Assembly (NCBI GenBank): GCA_029261795.1
Contig: JAJDAP010000018.1
Span: 1-64,000 of the forward strand
Direction of reading: 5' to 3'
Source of the DNA: Deltaproteobacteria bacterium
Lineage (GTDB): Bacteria; Myxococcota_A; UBA9160; UBA6930
DNA length: 64,000 nt
Shown: positions 44,956 to 52,869 of the stretch, piece by piece
How positions within the stretch are numbered: the stretch's first letter is position 1
Layout of the letters: each line of letters opens with the position of its first letter
Program-made: the position numbers and the translations under genes
Notes under the pieces: model-generated
Databases searched by the model: none
What the model saw: only the letters and a program-made list of their open reading frames with translations
What the model was told of the DNA's origin: nothing

Positions 44956-45690
44956 GTGGCGGGAGCGACGGTGCTGTTGGTCGATTGCGGCGAGGGGTCG
45001 ATGGATCTGCTTGCGGCGAGAATCCAACGCCTCGGTTACCGGGTGCTGCGCGCGAAGACACCGGCCGACGCCTATGTCGCGCTCAGCAATGCGAGACTCG
45101 GGATCGGGGCCGCCCTGCTACCGCAGGATCTTCCGGTTGCCGACCTTCGCGGAGCGGTCTCGAGACTCCGGGAGGTGGCGTCGGAACCGACCCTCTCGAT
45201 GCTCGTAACCGGACCGAGGCCCGAGCATTCCGTTCGCGCAGAACTCCGGGCCGCCGGAATCGACTACGCGCTCTACGAACCGATCGACGCCCACGCGCTG
45301 CGCTTCCAACTGAACCGCGCCACCAGCTGGCGACACAGTTCCAGGGGCCGGCGCGCGGATCGGGCTCCGGTCACCTGGAATGCACGACTCCGTTCGAGCC
45401 GCCGCGCCAAGGAAGGACGGGTCTACACACTTTCCCCCCGCGGCTTGTTCGTCGCGCTCCCGGCTCCGTGGCTGCGGGGAACGAAGCTCAAGATCGATCT
45501 CGAGCTTCAGGGCGGTGGTCATCTCCGACTGGCCGGACAGGTGGCCATGACCAACGTCAAGGGAAACCTGATGAAGACGACCCTGCCCGTTGGCATGGGT
45601 ATCCGGATCGAAAAGCCCAGCGTCGACGTCGAAGCGCGGCTCGAACTCGCCGTGCAGGAGCGCCTCCGACGGATGGAAGTCAGTCGTTAG
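44956..45690 (+). CDS. pseudo-receiver fused to a PilZ-like domain
   Basis: A 244-aa protein from GTG 44956 with GGAGG 7 nt before it. Residues 4-120 have a receiver fold (ATVLLVDCGEGSMDLL start), but the phosphoacceptor site reads IGAALLPQDLP with no aspartate where it belongs. Residues 130-240 resemble PilZ (APVTWNARLRSSRR, LSPRGLFVALPAPW, LAGQVAMTNVKGN), with the DxSxxG motif degraded to TLSPRG. Phosphorylation and canonical c-di-GMP binding are therefore doubtful. Divergent from the NarL-type regulator. Confidence 0.75.
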   Translation: MAGATVLLVDCGEGSMDLLAARIQRLGYRVLRAKTPADAYVALSNARLGIGAALLPQDLPVADLRGAVSRLREVASEPTLSMLVTGPRPEHSVRAELRAAGIDYALYEPIDAHALRFQLNRATSWRHSSRGRRADRAPVTWNARLRSSRRAKEGRVYTLSPRGLFVALPAPWLRGTKLKIDLELQGGGHLRLAGQVAMTNVKGNLMKTTLPVGMGIRIEKPSVDVEARLELAVQERLRRMEVSR

Positions 45691-46532
45691 GCCATCGCCT
45701 CGATCCAATCGACGTAGGCATCGAGAACCGGAAGTACCTCGTCCCGAGTGGCTGACGGAACCCGCAACGCGCATTCCGTCAGGTCTAGCGAGCGGTAGTA
45801 GTCCATCTTCCCGGGTTCCGGGAAGACACCGAACGGCGCCAGATGGAGCGCGCCGAAATCACGACCAGCGTCCTCACAGGCCTCGCGAAGCTGGTCGAGT
45901 GCGGCGCTCATTCCGGCGCCCCCGATCGGCATCCAACCATCGCAGTACTCGGCGATGTGCCGGAAGAGCGTCGGACCCGCCGCACCGCCCATGAGCGTGC
46001 GCGGCCGTGGCTGCTGGATCGGTTTCGGCCACTGGAAGCTCTCTTCGAAGCGGATGAACTCGCCTGAGAAACTGGCGCGCTCCTCGGACCACAAGGCCTG
46101 CATGGCGAGCACCGCTTCGCGCACATGGGCACGCCGCCGCTTCGGGTCGACGCCGTGGTTCTCCATTTCCTCGTGATTCCATCCGTAGCCGATGCCGAAC
46201 ACGAAGCGCCCGCTCGAGATACGGTCGAGGGTCGCTATCTGCTTGGCATAGCTGATCGGGTCGTGTTCCATCGGGAGCGCGATCCCGGTCCCGAGCAGGA
46301 TCCGCTCCGTCACCGCCGCCGCGGCCGCCAATGCCACGATCGGATCGGGGCTCCGGAAGTAGACTTCGTCGAGCTCTGCTTCACCGGTTGCCGGCGGGGT
46401 GCGTCGGCTGGTCGGAATGTGGGTGTGCTCCGGGAGGTAGAGGGCGTAGAAGCCGCGAGCCTCGGCCTCCCGGGCGAGTTCGGTCACATCCATGGCGAGG
46501 TCGGTGGCATGGAAGGCGAGGCCGATCTTCAT
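45687..46532 (-). CDS. luciferase-like (probably F420-dependent) oxidoreductase
   Basis: A 281-aa LLM-fold TIM-barrel protein: MKIGLAFHATDLAMDVTELA, YLPEHTHIPTSRR, RILLGTGIALPMEHDPISYA, RFVFGIGYGWNHEEMENHG and RTLMGGAAGPTLFRHIAEYC are characteristic of F420-dependent LLM oxidoreductases. Substrate unknown. ATG 46532 with GGAG upstream. Converges with the PilZ-like gene (4-nt overlap) and is divergent from the indolepyruvate oxidoreductase. Confidence 0.88.
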   Translation of the reverse strand: MKIGLAFHATDLAMDVTELAREAEARGFYALYLPEHTHIPTSRRTPPATGEAELDEVYFRSPDPIVALAAAAAVTERILLGTGIALPMEHDPISYAKQIATLDRISSGRFVFGIGYGWNHEEMENHGVDPKRRRAHVREAVLAMQALWSEERASFSGEFIRFEESFQWPKPIQQPRPRTLMGGAAGPTLFRHIAEYCDGWMPIGGAGMSAALDQLREACEDAGRDFGALHLAPFGVFPEPGKMDYYRSLDLTECALRVPSATRDEVLPVLDAYVDWIEAMA

Positions 46533-46671
46533 GGGGGCTCCGGGAGTGCGCCCGGTAGAATTCCTCGATTGGGCACTCCGGGACGGCGTTCGAGGGTGGT
46601 ACCCAAGACTGGAACTTGTTTCAATTCCGGGCTCGGTGTGTTGTGCCCCCGCCGACCTGACCCAGGAGCCC

Positions 46672-49600
46672 ATGACTTCCTTCGACGCCGCCTACGAGCT
46701 GGATCATCGCTACACCCGCGAGACGGGGCGCGTCTACCTGACCGGCGTCCAGGCCCTGGTCCGGTTGCCTCTCATGCAGAAGTGGCGTGACGAGGCTGCA
46801 GGCCTCGACACGGCGGGTTTCATTTCGGGCTACCGCGGCTCGCCGCTCGGCACCTACGACATGGCGCTCTGGCAGGCGAAGGAGCTGCTCGACGAGAACG
46901 ACGTGCGCTTCGAACCTGGCGTCAACGAGGACCTCGCGGCAACCGCGGTCTGGGGCAGCCAGCAGGCCGTGTTGCAGCCAGGCCCCAAGGTCGAGGGCGT
47001 CTTCTCGATCTGGTACGGCAAGGGCCCCGGCGTCGATCGCTCCCTCGACCCGATCAAGCACGGCAACTACATGGGGACCGCCGCTCGTGGCGGCGTGCTG
47101 GCGTTATGCGGCGACGATCCGGGCGCCAAGAGTTCATCGATCGCCCACCAGAGCGAACACGCCCTGGTGCACGCGGGCATTCCGATCCTGAATCCGGCCA
47201 ACGTCCAGGACTACCTCGACATGGGCCTGATGGGCTGGGCGATGTCGCGGTTCTCGGGATGTTGGGTCGGATTCAAATGCCTGACCGACACCGTCGACAG
47301 CGCTGCCTCGGTGGACGTCGGCCCGGACCGGTTGCAGCTGGTGACTCCCGCCTTCGCCTTCCCGGCCCAAGACCACCACATTACGATGAATAACATTCCG
47401 GTGCAGATCGAACAGCAGCTCTACACCGTGAAGCTCCCGGCGGCCCAGGCCTACGCACGTACGAATGGAATCGATCGCGTGGTGCTCGACTCGCCTCGGC
47501 GGCGCCTCGGCATCGTGACGACCGGCAAGGCCTACCTCGATGTGAGGCAGGCCCTCGAAGAGCTCGGAATCGATGAGGGATTGGCCAGCGAACTCGGCCT
47601 CACCCTCTACAAGGTCGGCATGAGCTGGCCCCTCGAACCGGACGGGGCAACGGCGTTCACGCGCGGGCTCGAGGACGTGCTCGTGGTCGAGGAGAAACGC
47701 CCGCTCATCGAGGAACAACTGGCACGCGTGCTCTACAACCATAGCGAGCGACCGCGTTTGCTAGGCAAGCGCGACGAGACCGGCGCTCCCCTGCTTCCGT
47801 CCGTCGGCGAACTGGCACCGGTGGTAATCGCCGAGGCCATTCGCGGCTGGCTCGAGCGACGGCTTTCCGCCGACGACGCGCGCAAGATCACGCCACGCAC
47901 GGAATCCGCGGTCGTCGCCTCCCCGGGCCAGCTGATGCGACTGCCCTCCTTCTGCTCCGGCTGCCCGCACAACTCTTCGACGGTGCTCCCCGAGGGTTCC
48001 ATCGCCCTCGGCGGTATCGGCTGCCACGGCATGGCCGCATTCTTTCCCGAGCGCCGCACCTACGGCGCCACCCAGATGGGCGGCGAGGGCTCGAACTGGA
48101 TCGGCCAGTCGCCCTACACCTCGTTGCCGCACATCTTCCAGAACATCGGCGATGGCACCTACTTCCATTCCGGTCTGCTCTCGATCCGCGCCTGCGTCGC
48201 CGCCAACGTGAATATCACCTTCAAGGTGCTCGTGAACGGCGCTGTCGCAATGACCGGCGGCCAGCCGATCGAAGGCGAGCCGATGGAGGGAGAGATCACC
48301 TGCCCGGAGATCGCCCATCAGCTCGCGGCCGAAGGCGTCAAGAAGATCGTGGTCGCTTCGAACGAGCCCGAGAAGTATGCGCGCGGGATCTTTCCCGACG
48401 GCGTGACCGTGCACCACCGCGACCAGCTGATCCGGATCCAGAAGGAACTGCGCGAGACCGAGGGCGTCACCGCACTCGTCTACGACCAGACCTGTGCTGC
48501 GGAGGCGCGGCGCCTGCGAAAGCGCGGTGAATTCCCCGACCCGGATCGACGCATCGTGATCAACGAACTGGTCTGCGAGGGATGCGGCGATTGTTCGGTG
48601 CAATCGAACTGCATCTCGATCGAACCCGTCGAGACCGAATTCGGGCGCAAGCGCCGTATCAACCAGTCTTCGTGCAACAAGGACTACTCCTGCGTGAACG
48701 GCTACTGCCCGAGCTTTGCCTCGGTCACCGGCGGAACCTTGCGCAAGGCCGAGCGTGGCGGCGCCAGCGCGGACGAGGCGCAGTTCGCGGTACTCCCCGA
48801 GCCGGTGCTGCCCGCGCTCGAAACGCCGTACAGCGTGCTGCTGGCCGGCATCGGCGGCACGGGCGTCGTCACAGTCGGCGCGATCCTTTCGATGGCGGCA
48901 CACCTCGAAGGCAAGGGCGTCTCCGAACTCGACGTCACGGGGCTCAGCCAGAAGAACGGCCCCGTTTCGAGCCACGTGCGCGTGGCGGCCTCACCGGAAG
49001 CGATCCACGCGACACGCATCGGTGTTGGCGGCGCGGATCTGCTGCTGGGCTGCGACATCGTCACCGCGACCAACGTGGAGCACATGCCCAAGCTCGGCGC
49101 ACGGACGACCGCAATCTTGAACTCACACGTGACGCCCACCGCCGAGTTCGCGACCAACGCGGATCTCGACCTCAGCACCGACGCCATGGAGCGCGCAACG
49201 ACCGCGGCCTGCGGCGAGGACTCGGTGCACGTCATCGATGCCACTGGACTCGCCACCGCGCTGATGGGGGACGCCGTCTACACCAACATGTTCCTGCTCG
49301 GCGTCGCGGTGCAACAAGGACGCGTTCCGGTGGGGCTTCCCGCCCTGCACCGCGCCATCGAACTCAACGGGCGCGCCGCTGCACAGAACCAGCAGGCTCT
49401 CGCCTGGGGACGGCTCTGGGCCCACGACCGAAGCGCCGTCGAGGCCGCCGCTCGCCCGCTCTTGCGCGATGGTCAGACTGCCGGCCTCGCCGAGACCTGC
49501 GAAGAACTGGTCGCGAAGCGTGTTCCTTTCCTCACGGACTATCAAAATGCGCGCTATGCGAAGCGCTACCAGAAGCTCGTCGACCGGGTCGCGGAGAGGG

Positions 49601-50160
49601 AGCGCGCTGTGGCTCCCGGTGAACAGGGCCTTTCCCGTGCGGTCGCTCGCTACTACTTCAAGCTCATGGCGATCAAGGACGAGTTCGAAGTCGCCCGTCT
49701 CTACACCGACGGCAGCTTCGAGGAGCAGCTGGCGCAACAGTTCGAGGGCGACTACGAGGTAAAGCTCCACCTGGCCGGCGACCACTTCTTGTTCTTCGCG
49801 CCGGGTCTCGCACCGCGAGACCCCGACACGGGCCGCGCCAGGAAGTTCAGCATTCCATCCTCGGTGATGTTCCCGATCTTCAACGCAACGCGACGGCTCA
49901 AGTTCCTACGCGGCACACCGCTCAACCCGTTCGGCTATCGCGCGCACCGGAAACTCGAACGCCAGCTCGTGAAGGAATACGAGGCACGCATCGGCGAGCT
50001 GCTCGAGGCCCTCACCCCGGACAATCACGACACCGCGGTCCAGATCGCGAGCCTGCCCGAGAACCTGCGCGGCTACGACATGATCAAGGAGCGCAACCTC
50101 GAAGATGTCCGCGTGAAGGAGCGCGAGCTCCTGGACGTCTTCTACCGCCGCGGGAGCTGA
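46672..50160 (+). CDS. indolepyruvate ferredoxin oxidoreductase, single-chain form
   Basis: A 1162-aa fused 2-oxoacid:ferredoxin oxidoreductase. The N-terminal half carries the pyrimidine-binding domain (GFISGYRGSPLGTYDMAL) and the TPP domain (FCSGCPHNSSTVLPEG, MGGEGSNWIGQSPY). A ferredoxin-like Cys cluster C635-x2-C638-x2-C641-x5-C647 follows. The gamma domain comes last (LLAGIGGTGVVTVGAILSMA). In aerobic proteobacteria this long form oxidises arylpyruvates to acyl-CoA. ATG 46672 with CAGGAG upstream. Electron acceptor not encoded nearby. Confidence 0.95.
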   Translation: MTSFDAAYELDHRYTRETGRVYLTGVQALVRLPLMQKWRDEAAGLDTAGFISGYRGSPLGTYDMALWQAKELLDENDVRFEPGVNEDLAATAVWGSQQAVLQPGPKVEGVFSIWYGKGPGVDRSLDPIKHGNYMGTAARGGVLALCGDDPGAKSSSIAHQSEHALVHAGIPILNPANVQDYLDMGLMGWAMSRFSGCWVGFKCLTDTVDSAASVDVGPDRLQLVTPAFAFPAQDHHITMNNIPVQIEQQLYTVKLPAAQAYARTNGIDRVVLDSPRRRLGIVTTGKAYLDVRQALEELGIDEGLASELGLTLYKVGMSWPLEPDGATAFTRGLEDVLVVEEKRPLIEEQLARVLYNHSERPRLLGKRDETGAPLLPSVGELAPVVIAEAIRGWLERRLSADDARKITPRTESAVVASPGQLMRLPSFCSGCPHNSSTVLPEGSIALGGIGCHGMAAFFPERRTYGATQMGGEGSNWIGQSPYTSLPHIFQNIGDGTYFHSGLLSIRACVAANVNITFKVLVNGAVAMTGGQPIEGEPMEGEITCPEIAHQLAAEGVKKIVVASNEPEKYARGIFPDGVTVHHRDQLIRIQKELRETEGVTALVYDQTCAAEARRLRKRGEFPDPDRRIVINELVCEGCGDCSVQSNCISIEPVETEFGRKRRINQSSCNKDYSCVNGYCPSFASVTGGTLRKAERGGASADEAQFAVLPEPVLPALETPYSVLLAGIGGTGVVTVGAILSMAAHLEGKGVSELDVTGLSQKNGPVSSHVRVAASPEAIHATRIGVGGADLLLGCDIVTATNVEHMPKLGARTTAILNSHVTPTAEFATNADLDLSTDAMERATTAACGEDSVHVIDATGLATALMGDAVYTNMFLLGVAVQQGRVPVGLPALHRAIELNGRAAAQNQQALAWGRLWAHDRSAVEAAARPLLRDGQTAGLAETCEELVAKRVPFLTDYQNARYAKRYQKLVDRVAERERAVAPGEQGLSRAVARYYFKLMAIKDEFEVARLYTDGSFEEQLAQQFEGDYEVKLHLAGDHFLFFAPGLAPRDPDTGRARKFSIPSSVMFPIFNATRRLKFLRGTPLNPFGYRAHRKLERQLVKEYEARIGELLEALTPDNHDTAVQIASLPENLRGYDMIKERNLEDVRVKERELLDVFYRRGS

Positions 50161-50172
50161 CATTCGGCGGCC

Positions 50173-50859
50173 TCAGCCGAAGCGCTCGTATCGATAGGGT
50201 CGACCGCTATCGGCGATGCATCGATGGCGGGGCCCCGCAGCGTGGGGATCACCCGTCTCGAAGCCGGCATCTCCTCCGTAGAGCATCACGGCACCGGTAT
50301 CGGTGCGGCAGATCTTCGGACGGAACGTGACGCAGTCCTGGCTCGCGAACGCGGCCAGGGCGTCGGCGCTGCGCTGGAACGGAAGCAACCAGGTCAACGT
50401 CACGAACTGCGGCGGCGCGAGATCGACATCGGGTGCTTCGAGACCGGCCCGGGGCGAGATCCAGCGGTGATCGATCATCTCCTCGCCGTCCACGCGCACC
50501 TGTTGGCTCTCGTCGTGGCACGCGAGAAAGAAGAAGGTGTCGAAGCGCCTCGGCGAGATGGGCGGCGTGACCCAGCGGGCGATCAGTTCCAGTGCATCCT
50601 GAGCGACGACGAGGGCGGATTCTTCGATCGTCTCGCGCAGCGCGGCCACCCGCGCGGTCTCGACCGAGTGCGCATTCCCGTCGACATGATCGGCTTCCTC
50701 GACGCGCCCACCCGGAAAGACCCAGGGGCCCGTCTTTCCTTTGTGAGGCGAACGTTGGAGCAGCAGCGTTTCGAGCCCGTCGCGGCCATCGCGGCCATCG
50801 CGCAGCAGCACCACCGTCGCAGACGGAATCGGCACCGGCGGCGCCTTGTTCTCGGGCAT
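50173..50859 (-). CDS. NUDIX hydrolase
   Basis: A 228-aa NUDIX-fold protein, NUDT19/CoA-diphosphatase-like in layout. The Nudix box is present with a short insertion: GGRVEEADHVDG then ARVAALRETIEESALV, keeping R-E-x2-E-E. The ATG shares one base with the stop of the isochorismatase-like gene. With a CoA-transferase in the same operon, a CoA-derivative substrate is plausible but unproven. Confidence 0.88.
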   Translation of the reverse strand: MPENKAPPVPIPSATVVLLRDGRDGRDGLETLLLQRSPHKGKTGPWVFPGGRVEEADHVDGNAHSVETARVAALRETIEESALVVAQDALELIARWVTPPISPRRFDTFFFLACHDESQQVRVDGEEMIDHRWISPRAGLEAPDVDLAPPQFVTLTWLLPFQRSADALAAFASQDCVTFRPKICRTDTGAVMLYGGDAGFETGDPHAAGPRHRCIADSGRPYRYERFG

Positions 50860-51473
50860 CAGGGTGCCCAGGCCGCGACGACGTCATCGCTCGTCACGAT
50901 GGTGGCAACGTTTCGCAGCGTGTGCTGAAAAACCATCTCGACATACGCGTCCGGCGTTCCAGCCACGGCATCGCGGGGCAGGACCACCTGATAGGCGGCA
51001 TTGACAGCGTCGAAGGTCAGGTTGGTGATCGCCACGTTCACGCTCACACCGACACCCACGATCGTCTCGATGCCGTGGTTGCGAAGGATGAAATCGAGTT
51101 CGGTTCCCTGGAAGGGCGAAACGCCGTGGAGCCGCGGCAGCACGAGATCGGATGCGTGAACCGGAACCTCCGGCACGATCGCGGCGCGCTCGGAGCCCGG
51201 TGCCAGGGGATCGGTCTTTGCCATGTACTGGAAGATCCGCGCGTTCGAGTTCGCACCCCTTCCGTCAGGGCGTCGCTCGGCCGTCGCATGGACGACGAGA
51301 ACGCCCGCACTTCGCGCTGCTTCGCAGAGCCGTGCGATCCTGGGAAGGATCGGCGCCGCCGCGCTGGCGAGATCGGGCAAGACCGAGAGGTCGCCGATCA
51401 CACCGCGCTGGATCTCCTGGGTCACCAGCGCCGTCTTGGCCGGATCCAGGAGCTGCTCTAGATCGATGGGCAT
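50859..51473 (-). CDS. isochorismatase-fold protein lacking the catalytic triad
   Basis: A 204-aa cysteine-hydrolase-fold protein. The family's D-K-C triad is not there. The Asp position reads Glu (ALVTQEIQRG for the usual VIDMQ). The Cys position reads Asn (GVGVSVNVAIT for the usual GxxTxxCVxxT). The Lys region reads VLPRLHGVSPF. The overall fold motifs and GTELDFILRNHGIETIVGV are normal. GAGGAG precedes ATG 51473. Hydrolase activity by the known mechanism is unlikely. Confidence 0.85.
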   Translation of the reverse strand: MPIDLEQLLDPAKTALVTQEIQRGVIGDLSVLPDLASAAAPILPRIARLCEAARSAGVLVVHATAERRPDGRGANSNARIFQYMAKTDPLAPGSERAAIVPEVPVHASDLVLPRLHGVSPFQGTELDFILRNHGIETIVGVGVSVNVAITNLTFDAVNAAYQVVLPRDAVAGTPDAYVEMVFQHTLRNVATIVTSDDVVAAWAP

Positions 51474-51504
51474 CGCGTCTCCTCGCCTGGCGTTTCCAGC
51501 CGTG

Positions 51505-52755
51505 TCATTCGATGACCCCCTCGTCGCGAAGCGCGCTGAGTTCGTCGGCCTCCGTTCCGAGCACTTCGCGCAGGATCTCTTCCGTGTGCTCGCCGACCGA
51601 GGGGAAGCTGCCGACGGGCCCCTCCTGGAGCCGCGACATCTTGACGGGATTTCCGATCGTCAAATAGGGCTTGTCCGAATCCGGCCGCGGCACCTCGATC
51701 AGCATGTTCCTTGCGAGAACGTGCGGATCGGAGGCGATGTCCTCGGCCCGGTTCGAGGGACCTGCGACGATTCCGTCGGCACAGAGCTCGGTGGCTGCCT
51801 CGAGCTTGGTCTTGTCCGCCGCCCAGGCTTCGAGCGCGGGACGAATAACATCGTCGGTGTGGCGGGCCCAACCGGTACGGTCGGCAAAGCGTGGGTCTTC
51901 GATCCACTCCGGATGGCCGAGCTTGTGGCAGAGCTTCTCGAACATGTGCTCACGCAATACGGCGATGACGAAATAACCATCCTTCGCCTCGAAGGCGGCG
52001 ACGAGGGCCGTGGTACCGGGCCCGGCCATGTGGGCGGGTGCATCCATCGACCAGAGGAATGGCACCATGTCCGTCATCGCCACCATCGAGTCGTACATCG
52101 AGACGTCGACGTGCTGGCCAAGGCCGGTGGTATCGCGATGTCGCAGGGCGGCCAGGATTCCGATCACGGTGTAGAGCGCGGTGGCGTTGTCGCCGAGCGC
52201 ACCGGCCACCACCACCGGCGGCGGCTGGCCTTCCTTGCGGGAAGGTTCGTAGAGGCCGCCCATCGCTTCGGCGATCGGCGCGTAGGCGGGCCATTCGGCG
52301 TAGGGCGATTCGACCAACTTGCCGAAGCCCGAGAGCGATACATAGACGAGGGCCGGATGCAGCTCTTGGAGATCCGCATAGGCGAGCCCGAGCCTTTCCA
52401 TGCTGCCGGCACGGAAGTTCTCGGCCACGACGTCGAAGTGGGGCACCAACCGTTTGAAGAGATCGCGGCCGCCGTCGCTCTTCAGGTCGATCGCGATGCT
52501 GCGCTTCGACAGGTTGTGACGCAGGAAGGTCGCGCCCACCTGCCGCCCGGATTCCTCGACCAGGAACGGGTTCGAGTTCCGGCCGGTCTCGCCTCGCCCC
52601 GGTGGCTCGACCTTGACGACCTCGGCGCCCAGGTGGGCGAGTAGCTGCGTCGCGTACGGCAGCGCCTGCATCTGTTCGGCGGCCAGGATCCGCACGCCAT
52701 CGAGCGGCTTGCCCCACTGACCGCGTTCGGTGTGCTTCGCCTCACCAACGCGCAT
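51505..52755 (-). CDS. family III CoA-transferase (CaiB/BaiF)
   Basis: A 416-aa CaiB/BaiF-family protein of normal length: LDGVRILAAEQMQALPYATQ, LAHLGAEVVKVEPPGRGE, NLSKRSIAIDLKSDGGRDLF, ENFRAGSMERLGLAYADL and LGQHVDVSMYDSMVA are all hallmarks. It moves CoA between an acyl-CoA donor and a carboxylic acid; substrate unknown. First gene of a three-gene operon with the isochorismatase-like (31-nt gap) and NUDIX genes. AGGAAG upstream of ATG 52755. Confidence 0.92.
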   Translation of the reverse strand: MRVGEAKHTERGQWGKPLDGVRILAAEQMQALPYATQLLAHLGAEVVKVEPPGRGETGRNSNPFLVEESGRQVGATFLRHNLSKRSIAIDLKSDGGRDLFKRLVPHFDVVAENFRAGSMERLGLAYADLQELHPALVYVSLSGFGKLVESPYAEWPAYAPIAEAMGGLYEPSRKEGQPPPVVVAGALGDNATALYTVIGILAALRHRDTTGLGQHVDVSMYDSMVAMTDMVPFLWSMDAPAHMAGPGTTALVAAFEAKDGYFVIAVLREHMFEKLCHKLGHPEWIEDPRFADRTGWARHTDDVIRPALEAWAADKTKLEAATELCADGIVAGPSNRAEDIASDPHVLARNMLIEVPRPDSDKPYLTIGNPVKMSRLQEGPVGSFPSVGEHTEEILREVLGTEADELSALRDEGVIE

Positions 52756-52869
52756 GGTCTGGTTCGTCTTCCTGTGGCGCGGCGCCAGCAGCCCCGCGAG
52801 AATGAGCGAAATCGGACTCTAGCCCGGATTCGGAATGCCGGCGGGTGCACCCTCTCGAGGCGAACCAAC

